The notes: generated by a model from the sequence alone, not told the origin. A stretch of DNA of 64,000 nt from Lingula anatina (GCF_001039355.2 NW_019774025.1:553648-617647), one strand, 5' to 3'. Positions 52,501-62,088 are shown, counted from the stretch's first letter. A program made the numbers and translations.

Positions 52501-55500
52501 TAATATGATTCATACGAGTTGAAGGCACCCATGTCACACCCTTGTGGTCAAATTTACAGCAATCCCCTCTGACACACCCATTGTCTGAGAAAACCTGCAG
52601 CTGGAGATCATCAGCCCTGTACAGTAAACACTGCAAAGGACTGTCATTCCACAAAGTGGTTAAATACTGAACATGAAGCTCCTGCTGGTTTTCCTGGCCT
52701 GTCTGGCAACTGCTTTTGTGAGTATCATTTATTTAGCCAGGAAAACATGAGCAGTTGTAGTATATCTAGAAACTACCTTTGAGCATAAGCTCTTAGTTGC
52801 TTTTATTTTTGAAATCATTTTGTCTTAAAAATTGCACTGAAATGAACTGAAAATAAAAAAATGCTTAATTCTGAAACACCATTCCAAGACTGTAGCAAGT
52901 CTGAATAAAAAATGAAATATATTTATATATTTTAACTTTTTTCCCTCCACAGAGTGCAGCAGTGAAGCGTCAAGAATGCACTACGAGTGCTGACTGCCAG
53001 AGCAATGAATGCTGTGCCTTAGAGCCTAACCCCTTCATGGTCAGCAAGAGGGAGCTGCAGCCTGTGCCACAGCCTATTGAGCTCTGGAAACCTAAAAGTA
53101 AGGACAAATACAATAGCGCTAATATGTTCAGTACATGAATGGCAGTTATTGTGCAAATTAAGAAAAACATGCCAAGAACCTGCTAATGAAATAGTAAAGA
53201 AATGCACAGAAATATAAGACATAAGTCTATTATTGGACATATATTTATAAAGTTTCATCTGATGAAGTGGATAAGATACCTCATACCAATGATAAAACTT
53301 GAAAGGGGACTTCTGTTGTTGTTCTTTTTTTTCTAGACAGACTATAACCACATATAACTGCCACCTAATATGCAATAGGTAATTATGAGGTCTGTATGTT
53401 GGTTCTTTTGTAGAGTACTGCTACTCCTACATACAAGAGAATGAGTGGTGTGGTGGCTTTCAAACAACCTGTGGCTGTGCCTCTGGACTAAGCTGCCAGG
53501 ATGTGTTTAAACCAATAAACCTTGTCCCCATTCAAGAAGTCTCCAAGAGAGATATCCGCCCTGGGGACTGGCGCTGCACTAAAGTACAACAGTAAAACGA
53601 CCTGATCTAACAGTATATTTATGATTATTGGCACTGTTGGACATAAACATTGAACTGTTCTTGATGTAAAACTAAATAGTGAAAATAAATTTCAAATTCA
53701 TATAATTTTTTTTTTATCTTGGTCTTACTTATTTCTCCTGTCTCCATCTTCTGACATATGTCAATTGACTTATCACATTTGTATATAAGAAAACTATATA
53801 CTATTCATTTTTGAAACTATTTTATATATCAAAACATATTATAAATATCATGAATTTTATAAACATATTTTCCAAAATTGCTAAGAGGGGGACTGACAAC
53901 AAGACTGACAGGTCTCAGACCCTTTGGATTTTTTTGTAAAGCAGCTTCCACTTTTGTCTTAAGGTACCTACAGCATTTTTAAGTTATTAAATTAAGAAAT
54001 GCATTATGTACTACAATGCAGATATATATATATTCATTAACAACTTCAATTTAATTTGCCTGTGCAATAACACATCTTGATACCATATCCAAAATAATCC
54101 AGCTTAAAAGCAAAGCATGCAACTTTGACCATGTGCAAGATAAGAGCTTATGACATCATTTCTTACACCTATACAGCAAGGATGGTCAATGCCAAAACAT
54201 GACAAAGATAATACTGATTTTGCCAGCATGAACTGAAGGATTTAAAGGAAGGTAAAAATAGAAAGATTCAGAAGAGACTGGTAAATTACGCAGTAAGGTC
54301 AACAACATGAATAGCTTGTTTGTACTACTCTTTATGGTTGGTCTGGCCTATGTAAGTATGAACAATTAATCAATCTTGACAAAATAAGTAGAAGCAAAAT
54401 CTACTTTAATTTTATTTCAGATTCATAACACCTATAAATTTGTTAACTTTATTTTCTATTCCATATAAATATACTTCATATTTAAAAAAAAAAAACAATG
54501 AATTTATACGACTTCTCCAGGGTGCCGTTGTACTGCCAACCAAAACAGAATGTCAGTCGAATGATGACTGTGGGGACGGAGAGTGTTGCGCCCCAGAACC
54601 GAACCCATTCATTGCAAGCAAGAGGGACGTTTTGCAACCTATAAAACCTTGGGAATGGAAACCAAAAAGTAAGACAGAAATGTGTGTGCATGTGTGCATG
54701 GGCATACATGCGTGAATGTTACTATGCATGCATGAATGTTTCTGTACATAACATTGACAATTATCCTAAATGACACATTAGAGTTGATCTGTAAAATACT
54801 TGCATGGACTTGCAGTACTGGAACAACAATCTTTCAAAAGTATGCAGGGAATCCATTTAATAGGGGATTATGCAAAGAGCTTTCAAGTGGATCAGCTATA
54901 TTTGATCTGCGGATCAGTTAGTACATAAATCAACTTGGTTTTAAACAGAGCCCTAATGCCTACAAACCACAACATTTATTACTATTATTATTTTTTTTGA
55001 TGCTTTGACACTTTTTCTTTTCAGATTACTGCTACTCCTACATACAGGAAAATGGCTTCTGTGGTGGTTTCAGGACCATGTGCGGATGTGCTGAGGGCCT
55101 CACCTGCAAGAACCTGTGGCAACCCCCCACCATAGCAACTGCTATCCCTGTAAAAATCCCTACGAAAATTGATGCTAAAAGGGTTATTGCATTAGGAGAT
55201 TTCCGCTGTGTTAAAACAACGGAGTAACATGGAACTATCATAAATTTGAATTTTAAAAATTAAATAATACCAAACCACTTATGTGAAAATGATCCATCTA
55301 CTTCCAAGCCAATAAATCACCAGCTGGTCAAAACATTTTAATCCTCTGTTTTTACTGACTAATATCTCAGACAGATTAATTTTCTTTCTTTCCTTTTTTT
55401 CCTCACTTTCCCACTTTCCATATTTATTTAGTATGTAGTTATACCAAATAGTGTAACAATACACTGGCTTTATGCCTAGAGAAGGCATGTTAATCTGCTT

Positions 55501-58223
55501 ACATTCACTGAGAGTCTCCATCAAGTTGGACCGACATATGTAGAATTGGGACATTGGGAATGGGCCCTGAAGCTCAGAACATTGACTATAAAGCTGTTTT
55601 TGATGATGGCCAGCCCACTCATCCTCCACCAAGGATCAGTTTTAGGACAAGACATGATATCAGCTGAAGGGATTCACACAGAAAGGTGAAGGGTTATCTG
55701 ACATTATATCCATGCAACATGTTCACCGTACATAACACCTTCTCAAACCACAACTGCCACTCAAAACAGACAAGCAGTATGAAGACACTGGTGGTATTCT
55801 TTGCCTTGCTGGGCCTGACCTTGGTAAGTAAAAGAGACCAAAATCCAAGGATTTAATCAGTTTTTCAAAAAGTGTCAAGTTTTGTATGAAAAGAACTGTA
55901 ACTAGGTATCATCTAAACATGTTTTGATGTCATATAATTATCAATTCTTTAAATCAAATTCAAAACACTCTCAGGTGCGGATCCAGAGATATTTTCTGAC
56001 AGTCTTCCAAATTACCTTCATTGATCCATCCTCCAATTTTGACCCTCTTTCAGAAGAAAAAAGATGATGCCTGTCAATGTAAATCTGAAAAATTCTGACG
56101 TCTTCTGGAAGACCCAGAAGATGGCTTCTGTCTGCCCCTGACTCTCTGACAGGGATGTTTAAAAAACCCATCATATTAAGTACTGATCCCCCCCCCCCCC
56201 TCTTTTTCTTCCCTTCTTGACTTTTGTGCCATATCTCTAGAGTGCTCTGGTGCTCCCTACAAAGCGGGAGTGTGCAAGCAGTGATGACTGTGATGATGGG
56301 CAGTGCTGTGCTGAAGAGCCAAACCCATTCATAGCTAGCAAAAGAGCTGTACTACTTCCAGATAAAAGTAATCCAATGACCTGGCAGCCCAAGAGTAAGT
56401 GTAAGCTAAAACGGAACAATGTTATGGAGGAAAAAAAAAAACAAAATGATATCACACAATTAAAAGTAGACAGAGCTTCAAAATATGTCCTTTTCCATTT
56501 ATAATACTCATTTTATACTCTAAATATTATGCATTAAAAGTATTATGTCATCTTAATGTGTAGATACATGTACCAGTACCTGTCAAATTAAGTGGATGCA
56601 TCAGTTGCTGTAAATATTTATCTATTCATTTGTCAAGTCAAGTGAAAATTTCATAAGAAGTTTGGACATGTAATAAATACTATTATTATTATTATTATTT
56701 ATTTATTAAATGTATTTCAGAATACTGTTACAGCTATATCAAGGAAAATGCCTGGTGTGGTGGGATTTGGAGAGGGTGTGGCTGTTCTCAGGGACTGAAA
56801 TGTCTCAACGTGATGAAGCCACCAGAGATCCTAATACCAGATCCACCAGTGCCAACTGATTTGGTAGCACCTTCAAAGAGAGGCCTAGCTTTTGGAGATT
56901 GGAGGTGTGTCAAAGAAAATTGAAACCAGATGAAAATAAAATGCATCTTATTACTCTCACCATGATATGAATCATGCACCTGTAATGCCTTTTGGAATAA
57001 ATGATTTATTCAAAACTGAAAGAAGAGGTTTGTAATTACTTTTAAGTTATGTTTCTCAGCCACAAATAAATATGAAAGACCTCTGCATGAATGAATATTT
57101 GTAAGAACGATTACAGTAACAAAGACAGAGTTATGTCCAATAAAAAAAAAATTTAATAAAGAAAACAATTTACTAAGTGAAACTGAAATAAAGCATATAC
57201 AATGTACTAGTAAATCTTTCTTTAGCTAAACAAACTTGACAAAAAGATCCACAAAAAAATTGGTCTTAAAAACTTCGCTTGGATATATTTGTGTTAGGAA
57301 CTTACTAGTAATAGAGAGATGGCCTTTAAACTAATTTTCATATCAACACATTTCATACCTGACATAGATACACCTTATGCAGTGGCCATTCCCTTCCCAT
57401 TGCAATGATTGTAACATCGCTGTTCTCTCCATTCAAAAACAGAGTTTGGTAAATATACTTGGTGGTAGACTTCAGTTTCCGCCTGTTGAAATAAATGAAG
57501 AACATGCCATTACTACTGAATCAGATAGAAAAGACACACAATACTCTATTTCCAATGTCATTCACTTCTTTTAAGGAATTGTGGTTGAAACTGTATCAGG
57601 TTCTAGGTAACACTGATATAAAACAGTACATTTTAATAAAAGTAAAAAAGCACCTCAATCTTCTACATACCACTGGGCCAGAAGTAGGGTAAGGCCTCAA
57701 TTTAACAGAACCAATATTATAAGATGCTCCTCAGTGACTTAAAATTCTCATACGTTTGTACCATCATTGTTTTTCAAGTAAACAAAAAGTACCTTTTATA
57801 GTTCACATTTTTCATTTATATGGTGTAATTTGGCGGTTAAAGCAACCGCTTTGAGTCAGTTTGTAAGTAAGATATAGACAATAAGAGTTCGAGAAAAATC
57901 TTCTTAATCAACTATATTTATCAAAATTACATACTAGTACATGTACAAAAATGTATAAAGGTTATAATTTCATTTTTAGATAAACTTTTCTGTATCAAGA
58001 CTTAAAAGGCATAAACTTGAAGTCACAGATATATAAAATTAGAAAGCGCATGCTACCACAACTTCAAGATTTTATTTTACACATTAGATTATACCAACCT
58101 TTTTGGTGTCTGGAAATTCTGTTCTTGTACTTTTTCTTCTTCGGGCTGCACGTCGCTGACATCTCTCTTTTTACCTCTCTTCTCAGAGTTTGCATTCAGA
58201 TGTGATGATACATAGTTCCCCAT
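43557..58223 (-). CDS. GMCL1: Germ cell-less, BTB-domain protein
   Basis: Germ cell-less is a BTB adaptor of CUL3 ubiquitin ligase. In Drosophila it is needed to make germ cells, and it localises to the nuclear envelope. Minus-strand exons, 5' to 3': 58099-58223, 57359-57482, 50015-50111, 49592-49689, 49199-49245, 48388-48519, 48061-48145, 45758-45842, 45238-45521, 44908-44969, 44573-44656, 44242-44329, 43557-43868. They total 1623 nt (540 residues) and all phases join. The start MGNYVSS fits an N-myristoylation site, and KRGKKR is a basic cluster. The BTB domain (about 48-150) includes TKYIYQTLFLNGENSDV, YFASMFSGSWRES and AFGSLYRDDV. The BACK-like part and the C-terminal GCL region (RFQHLVNDI, WRWTGYHFGVDLLV, ILKRNT) follow. 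The last exon adds a Ser/Glu-rich tail of about 70 residues beyond the usual end. Introns 2 and 7 host five opposite-strand genes. Confidence 0.96.
44408..44450. repeat. Alternating purine-pyrimidine (CA/CG) tract
   Basis: CACACACACACACGCGTGCG followed by CATGCACGTGCACACACACA, in the GMCL1 intron between exons 44573-44656 and 44242-44329. It is capable in principle of Z-DNA formation. Confidence 0.85.
46137..46271. mobile_element. Short inverted-repeat element (135 bp)
   Basis: GGCCTGTAGCCAGTGGAGTT at the left pairs with AATTGCTGGCTACAGGCCC at the right. It lies in GMCL1 intron 7, about 140 bp upstream of the nested peptide gene at 46414. No ORF. Confidence 0.6.
46414..47691 (+). CDS. Nested secreted ten-cysteine protein 1 (prokineticin/colipase-type)
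   Basis: Three exons: 46414-46458, 46925-47054, 47522-47691; 100 residues. Exon 1 is exactly 15 codons of signal peptide (MKTLIIFFAVLAVAL), and cleavage is expected near GADT. Exon 2 carries DCKTKADCNDDECC, the CX5CX4CC head of prokineticin, astakine and colipase-type domains, then FLLLSKR, a dibasic site. Exon 3 carries C-X9-C-X7-CGC-X5-C and a final Cys, with TKRR shortly before it. The function is unknown; secreted signalling or immune-type proteins share this fold. It lies in GMCL1 intron 7 on the opposite strand. It is the most divergent of the five: it lacks the EPNPF motif and the GDWRC ending. AATAAA at 47687-47692 overlaps the stop codon, and another lies at 47780-47785. Confidence 0.88.
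48579..48674. mobile_element. Deleted MITE family B copy
   Basis: GTAATTGCTTGATCTTTTCA followed by TTGGGGAG and a poly-G run at the left, and GATCGAGTCATTACCG at the right. These are the family B ends with most of the middle lost. An ACAGTAAAAGCATCA unit is repeated inside. GMCL1 intron. Confidence 0.55.
50485..51490 (+). CDS. Nested secreted ten-cysteine protein 2
   Basis: Exons 50485-50529, 50838-50982, 51312-51490; 122 residues. Signal peptide MKLLLVFLACLATAF (exon 1, 15 codons). Then SAAVKR followed by QECTT: a Lys-Arg site that would expose an N-terminal Gln. CX5CX4CC head, then EPNPFMVSKR with a second dibasic site. Exon 3 has YCYSYIQENGWC, CGC, a further Cys, then VSKR and GDWRC. Ten cysteines after the signal peptide. 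Spacing matches prokineticin/colipase-type folds; the CC-to-C loop is longer and Pro-rich. AATAAA lies at 51578-51583. It sits in GMCL1 intron 2, opposite strand, about 370 bp from GMCL1 exon 3. It is a tandem duplicate of the gene at 52673. Confidence 0.92.
51823..51920. repeat. 49-bp tandem duplication
   Basis: CAAGAAGTATGTATGTAATT followed by TTGGAATATATACAGG and TTTTCCCA appears twice in a row, nearly identical, between nested genes 2 and 3. Confidence 0.9.
52138..52158 (-). pseudogene. Relic of the 5' end of GMCL1 exon 3
   Basis: ACTTGCAAAGTACCTACACTG matches 50093-50113, the first codons of GMCL1 exon 3 (CGYFAS region) plus its splice acceptor, with a single difference. It stands at the matching place in the second copy of the duplicated unit and continues into shared intron sequence (AGCAAAA). 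Too short to code. Confidence 0.7.
52673..53595 (+). CDS. Nested secreted ten-cysteine protein 3
   Basis: Exons 52673-52717, 52953-53097, 53414-53595; 123 residues. The signal peptide is identical in sequence to that of gene 2, and exon 2 is nearly identical (one or two residue changes: ILQ against VPQ). Exon 3 differs more: ENEWCGGFQTTC for the core and VFKPINLVPIQEVSKR before RPGDWRC. Same ten cysteines, same Lys-Arg sites (AVKR, VSKR, VSKR) and the same phases (0 and 1). AATAAA at 53684-53689. It arose by duplication of the 2.1-2.2-kb unit. Divergence is concentrated in the loop before the last cysteine. Confidence 0.92.
54307..55227 (+). CDS. Nested secreted ten-cysteine protein 4
   Basis: Exons 54307-54351, 54521-54668, 55025-55227; 131 residues. 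Signal peptide MNSLFVLLFMVGLAY, then GAVVLPTKTEC. Head CX5CX4CC (CQSNDDCGDGECC), EPNPFIASKR, and an aromatic PWEWKPK run. Exon 3: YCYSYIQENGFC, CGC, a Cys after five residues, a Pro/Lys-rich loop, then AKRVIALGDFRC. Ten cysteines. AATAAA at 55311-55316. Genes 4 and 5 share the VLPTK N-terminus and the IASKR motif, so they form one subgroup and genes 2 and 3 the other. Confidence 0.92.
55487..55571. mobile_element. Family A MITE fragment (one arm)
   Basis: TGTTAATCTGCTTACATTCA, then GAGAGTCTCC, GTTGGACCGACATATGTAGA and GGGAATGGGCCCT: the right arm of the element seen complete at about 25.1-25.34 kb. The left arm is absent. It lies between nested genes 4 and 5. Confidence 0.65.
55779..56923 (+). 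CDS. Nested secreted ten-cysteine protein 5
   Basis: Exons 55779-55823, 56241-56394, 56721-56923; 133 residues. Signal peptide MKTLVVFFALLGLTL, then SALVLPTKREC. Head CASSDDCDDGQCC, then EPNPFIASKR. Exon 3 has YCYSYIKENAWC, GCGC, a Cys after five residues, then a Pro-rich loop, PSKRGLAFGDWRC and a short tail. Ten cysteines with the family spacing. AATAAA at 56935-56940, 12 nt past the stop. It is the most upstream member relative to GMCL1, about 440 bp from GMCL1 exon 2. Confidence 0.92.
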
Positions 58224-59819
58224 AACGAATTCAATAACTGCAGTGAACCATCAATATCACGTCGAAAACATCAAAATCTTACAAATGATCAATTTTCCTG
58301 CACACGCCATGACAAGTTTGTTTTGAACTATTCGTGTATCATCGTGTCATCCCGGTGTTTTCCGTGAGCGATCTTTCGTATGAAAAGGGTAAAAACGATA
58401 TTCAATATGGCAGCACCCACGATTCACGGGGGGAAGTTACAAATGCCGTTAAAATTTGATGGTGTTTCTTAGTCATACTGTTCTATCCATTGAAGTAATT
58501 GTTTCATTTTTCTAAAGGTTACCAGGTACTTTTGCCGTTTCCCTTCCACCATGTAACTTTGTGCTATTCAACATTTTTTTTACCAATTTTGATCATTCAT
58601 CATCATCAGATACTCTGATAGACGGCGAAATATTGGAGGTAAAAAAATTCCAATATTTAGTCGTTGATTGAAGAAAAAATCACTTTATTCTCTAAAGAAT
58701 AAGTTAGTACGTTTCCAAACTGATTTATTTGAATAGCAGAAACATTGATCAAAGTCGCCACATAATTTTGATTAGTATTAAAACACGAGAGAGTTACAGG
58801 GTGTGGGCGGTGTGACTGAAATGCGCAATACACCGCAATACAGCGCAACACAGTGCAATACACTTCAAAAATCAAATCCAGTTGCAATTACACAAAAGAA
58901 ATGACCATTCCCAGCAAAGTAGGGTGATATAAAAACAACCTATATATTACTAGGTAAGTAATATCGTTGATATAACTTAACAAATCAACAAGACTTATAT
59001 TGTCCAGTTGGCAGCCATGTTGGCGAGTGGCTCTTCTTGGATATATTACTTGCCAAGAAGAGCTACTCGCCAACATGGCGGCTGACCAAACAATGAAAAA
59101 ATTGTCAAGTTGTATCAGCAATATTAATTACTATGTACTATATTTTGCTTTTATATCACCCTATTTTATTTGAGATTACCCTTTCCTGTGTTTACTTGCA
59201 ACTGGACTTGTGTTATCAAGTGTATTGCGCTGTATTGCAGTGTATTGCGCATTTCAGTCACACCGGGTGTGGGTACTGCAAAAGTACCGATTACCATCTG
59301 GTACCAAATTAAATGTTTGCTTCTGTTATCGGCTTTTCATGTTAGGTACTTTCTGAAAGTCATTAACTTTTAGGAATGCTATAGAATGTAAACCCTGCTT
59401 CCCTCATCAATCACGATTGTTTAATTCTGTTGTTGTTTTCCCAATCACCATGCCACTCACTGGGTGTGGTGTTCTGCTTATTTCAGCTTTAGGGAACGAA
59501 GGGGTTCAATTTGCTATCTATGGAGAGCTTAACTTAGTCAGCTAGCTTGCAAAAGAAGGGGTACAAAAATAAGGTTCAAGTTATCTTTATAATGTGACTT
59601 ATTCAGTTGTGGTGTGAAAAGTTGAAAAACTGTGTTATTCTCTTTTTAGGACTGGTATTTGATCAGATAACAGACATGTCTAATTTGTTAGAGCATCAGG
59701 TGGATACAAAAAATAAGGTTCAAGTTATCTTTATAATGTGACTTATTCAGTTGTGGTGTGAAAAGTTGAAAAACTGTGTTATTCTCTTTTTAGGACTGGT
59801 ATTTGATCAGATAACAGAC
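58224..59819. other. Divergent upstream region of GMCL1 and TYW5
   Basis: About 1.6 kb between the GMCL1 start codon (minus) and the TYW5 start codon (plus). It holds a large hAT-like foldback element (58808-59265) and a 144-bp duplication that reaches into the TYW5 start exon. Promoters are expected on both sides; I could not place a TATA box or start site. Confidence 0.6.
58808..59265. mobile_element. Palindromic hAT-like MITE with 8-bp target duplication
   Basis: The ends CGGTGTGACTGAAATGCGCA and TGCGCATTTCAGTCACACCG are perfect inverted repeats. GGTGTGGG stands directly outside both ends (58800-58807 and 59266-59273), an 8-bp target-site duplication as made by hAT transposases. Subterminal CGCAATACA-type repeats occur in both arms. 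The centre holds a second hairpin, AGTGGCTCTTCTTGG against CCAAGAAGAGCTACT, with AGCCATGTTGGCGAG against CTCGCCAACATGGCG. 458 bp, no ORF. Confidence 0.85.
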
Positions 59820-59846
59820 ATGTCTAATTTGTTAGAGCATCAGGTG
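59563..59846. repeat. 144-bp tandem duplication covering the TYW5 start
   Basis: ACAAAAATAAGGTTCAAG through GTTAGAGCATCAGGTGGA occurs twice, offset by exactly 144 bp (ATG at 59676 and at 59820). The two copies look identical. It includes the splice acceptor CTCTTTTTAG, the start codon and the first nine or so codons. The upstream copy reads on into intron-like sequence and stops after a few codons, so only the downstream copy begins the full gene. Confidence 0.9.
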
Positions 59847-62088
59847 GAAATAATTGAAGACCACTCTAAGGGAAATTTTATTCAACATATTTATCCCAAG
59901 GTACCGGTAACAGTCAATTTATGTTGCAATTTATGTTGTTAAAATCCAGCCCAATTAACCTCATAGTTCTCTAGTTATCAAAGTTAATTGTCACTCATTG
60001 AGAAGAAAAGTTAATCTGGAGGATATATCAGATAAGTTTGATGAGCCATTCTTATAATAATCAATAATTGCATAAAGCAGTTTTAATTTAAGACTTCTTT
60101 CCCCTTTCCAGAGAATACCAGTAGTGCTGAGAGGGATTTCCATAGGTCCATGTGTAAAGAAATGGACACCAGATTATTTATCAAGTGTGCCTGGATCAGA
60201 AAAAGATGTAAAAATTCATGTTTCTCCAAGTCATCAGATGGATTTTATAAACAAAAATTTTGCATACAGGTAAGTCATGTTTTCTAACAAGAGTTCATCA
60301 CATTAAATATGGTTATAACAAATCAGGATTTCATCACATTAAAATGGTTGTCATTATTTATTTATCAATGACTTATGTTCAGCTATAGATTATTAAATGA
60401 AAATTATGGATGAAATAAACACTTCTTTTATGTGTTTTACTAGGCAGATCACTAAAAGTAAGTTTAATTTGTTTCAGGACCTTGCCATTTAGTGAATTTG
60501 TAAAGAGAGCTGCTAGAGAAAAACATGAAGAATATTTCTTTACAGAGGTGATTAAAAAAACATGCCAATACTTTATGCAAACATTTAACAATTGTATTTC
60601 TTTGAAAGAACATGTTATTATATAAATTATATGTGGCATTATAAATATTTTTAATTTATGTAATTTGGTAAGTGAGACAGCAAATTTTGATCCTCCCAAA
60701 TGGCAAAAATTGTTTATATTGATCACATTTTTCAATTTTCCAGGATGAGAAATATTATTTGAGAGCACTTGGTGATGACCCAAGGAAGGATGTAGCAGAC
60801 ATTCGGAAGCAATTTCCTGCATTGGCTAGTGATATTTTTATTCCAGAATACTTTGAGCCAGAAAAGTTTTTCTCAAGCGTGTTTAGAATATCTTCTGCTA
60901 ACATCCAGCTATGGACACACTATGATGTGGGTGGACATTTCCCTTGTTGTGATTAGAATGAGTGGTGTTTGAAGATAATTAATCTAGCAAGTGTAAATAT
61001 CATAAGTACAGTCTCCACAGAGTTGGATAGAGTAGGTAGAATGATAAGTTCATTGGGATTGAGCCCTAAGATATTTGAAATAATGTCAAAAATTCAAAAG
61101 AGAAACACTTTTGAAAAACTTCATCATTTGCACTTTAGGTAATGGATAACTTTTTAATTCAAGTGACAGGAAGGAAAAAAGTGATCTTATTCAGCCCAAG
61201 AGATGCAAATTATTTATACTTGCAAGGTAAGTAGGATACATAACCTCATAACAGTAATGACAGACTGTTTTGCAAAAGTTTTTTCATATCTAAAACTTAC
61301 AGAAAAAAATTGTGACCAAATTCAACACTGGATTACTTAAATTGAATGTAACATCTGATATTTTTGTCTTTTTAAGTGATCATTTATTTATTATTATAAA
61401 CCAGTAGATGTTGTTTTTTTTTCATTTAAGAAAAGGGGAATAAAATTGAATATTTTTTCTGAAATAAAAAGCTACATATATTATAACATTACCCATCTTT
61501 ATTACAAAGGTGATAAGTCAGAAGTTTTGGATGTTGACAACCCAGATAGTGAAAAGTTTCCAGAATTTGTCAAAGCAAGAAGATATTGTTGCTTACTGGA
61601 GCCTGGGGATACATTATTTATACCAGGTAATATCTTTCCTCTGCTCATCCTCACAGCTGAGTGAAAACTACTTAATTTGTGCAACTGAAAAAAGTGCAGA
61701 ACAAGTATTAGTAATTAGATATATTAAAATAATTTCCTGGTGTTTGTCTACTCCTTCTAATGTGTGTGTATTTCTGCTTGTTAACTTGGAGCAGAATTTA
61801 ATGAATAATTTTCTTTTCTCTTTTTTCTTTTCTTTTCCAGCTATGTGGTTCCATAATGTGAAATCACTGGACTTTGCTATATCAGTGAATGTGTTCTGGA
61901 AACATCTGGAGGAGCACTTATATGACAGTAAAGACACTTATGGCAACAAAGACCCATTGCCTGTGGGCCGTGCAATGCAGATTTTAGACAGAGCTTTAAA
62001 AACGTTAAAAGAACTTCCAGAGGAATATCAGGATTTTTATGCAAGAATGATGGTTTCAAAAATACAGACCAAAGCTTACAAATCTTAG
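59820..62088 (+). CDS. TYW5: tRNA wybutosine-synthesizing protein 5, JmjC hydroxylase
   Basis: TYW5 is an Fe(II)/2-oxoglutarate-dependent JmjC oxygenase that hydroxylates yW-72 at position 37 of tRNA-Phe during hydroxywybutosine synthesis. Exons: 59820-59900, 60112-60269, 60478-60547, 60744-60926, 61139-61226, 61510-61626, 61841-62088; 314 residues, about the length of the human protein as I recall it (near 315). Metal ligands are visible: H162 and D164 (THYDVMDN, split over exons 4 and 5) and H237 (MWFHN). Other family blocks: [77 protein letters not shown] and ILDRALKTL. The start at 59820 fits the family's N-terminus (a short leader before GNFIQHIYP). A splice acceptor 26 nt upstream implies a non-coding first exon. 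AATAAA at 62153-62158. Confidence 0.97.
61009..61071. mobile_element. Family A MITE fragment in a TYW5 intron
   Basis: ACAGTCTCCACAGAGTTGGA, TAGAATGATAAGTTCA and GGGATTGAGCCCTAAG resemble the right end of the family A element at about 25.3 kb. Only this end is kept. Confidence 0.5.

Larger units (their letters stand above)
50090..54130. repeat. Tandem segmental duplication, about 2.1-2.2-kb unit
   Basis: About 50.09-52.12 kb and 52.14-54.12 kb align along most of their length: upstream region (TATTGTGATAA, CAGCAATCCCCTC, ACTGTCATTCCACAAAG), all three exons, introns and downstream region (TTTTCCCACAATGC against TTTTCCAAAATTGC). The second unit begins with a remnant of GMCL1 exon 3. Each unit carries one complete nested peptide gene. 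Confidence 0.85.

Noticed and set aside
54440-54715. Single-exon reading of nested gene 4
   Set aside because: It reads through both splice sites. The spliced model matches the other four genes exactly in phases and cysteines.
50485-56923. The ten-cysteine proteins as venom toxins
   Set aside because: The fold also occurs in a snake peptide, but most animal members are signalling or digestive proteins and nothing here indicates venom.
59751-59942. Earlier TYW5 start reading through the 144-bp repeat
   Set aside because: It crosses a clear splice acceptor at 59793 and adds sequence not found in the family.
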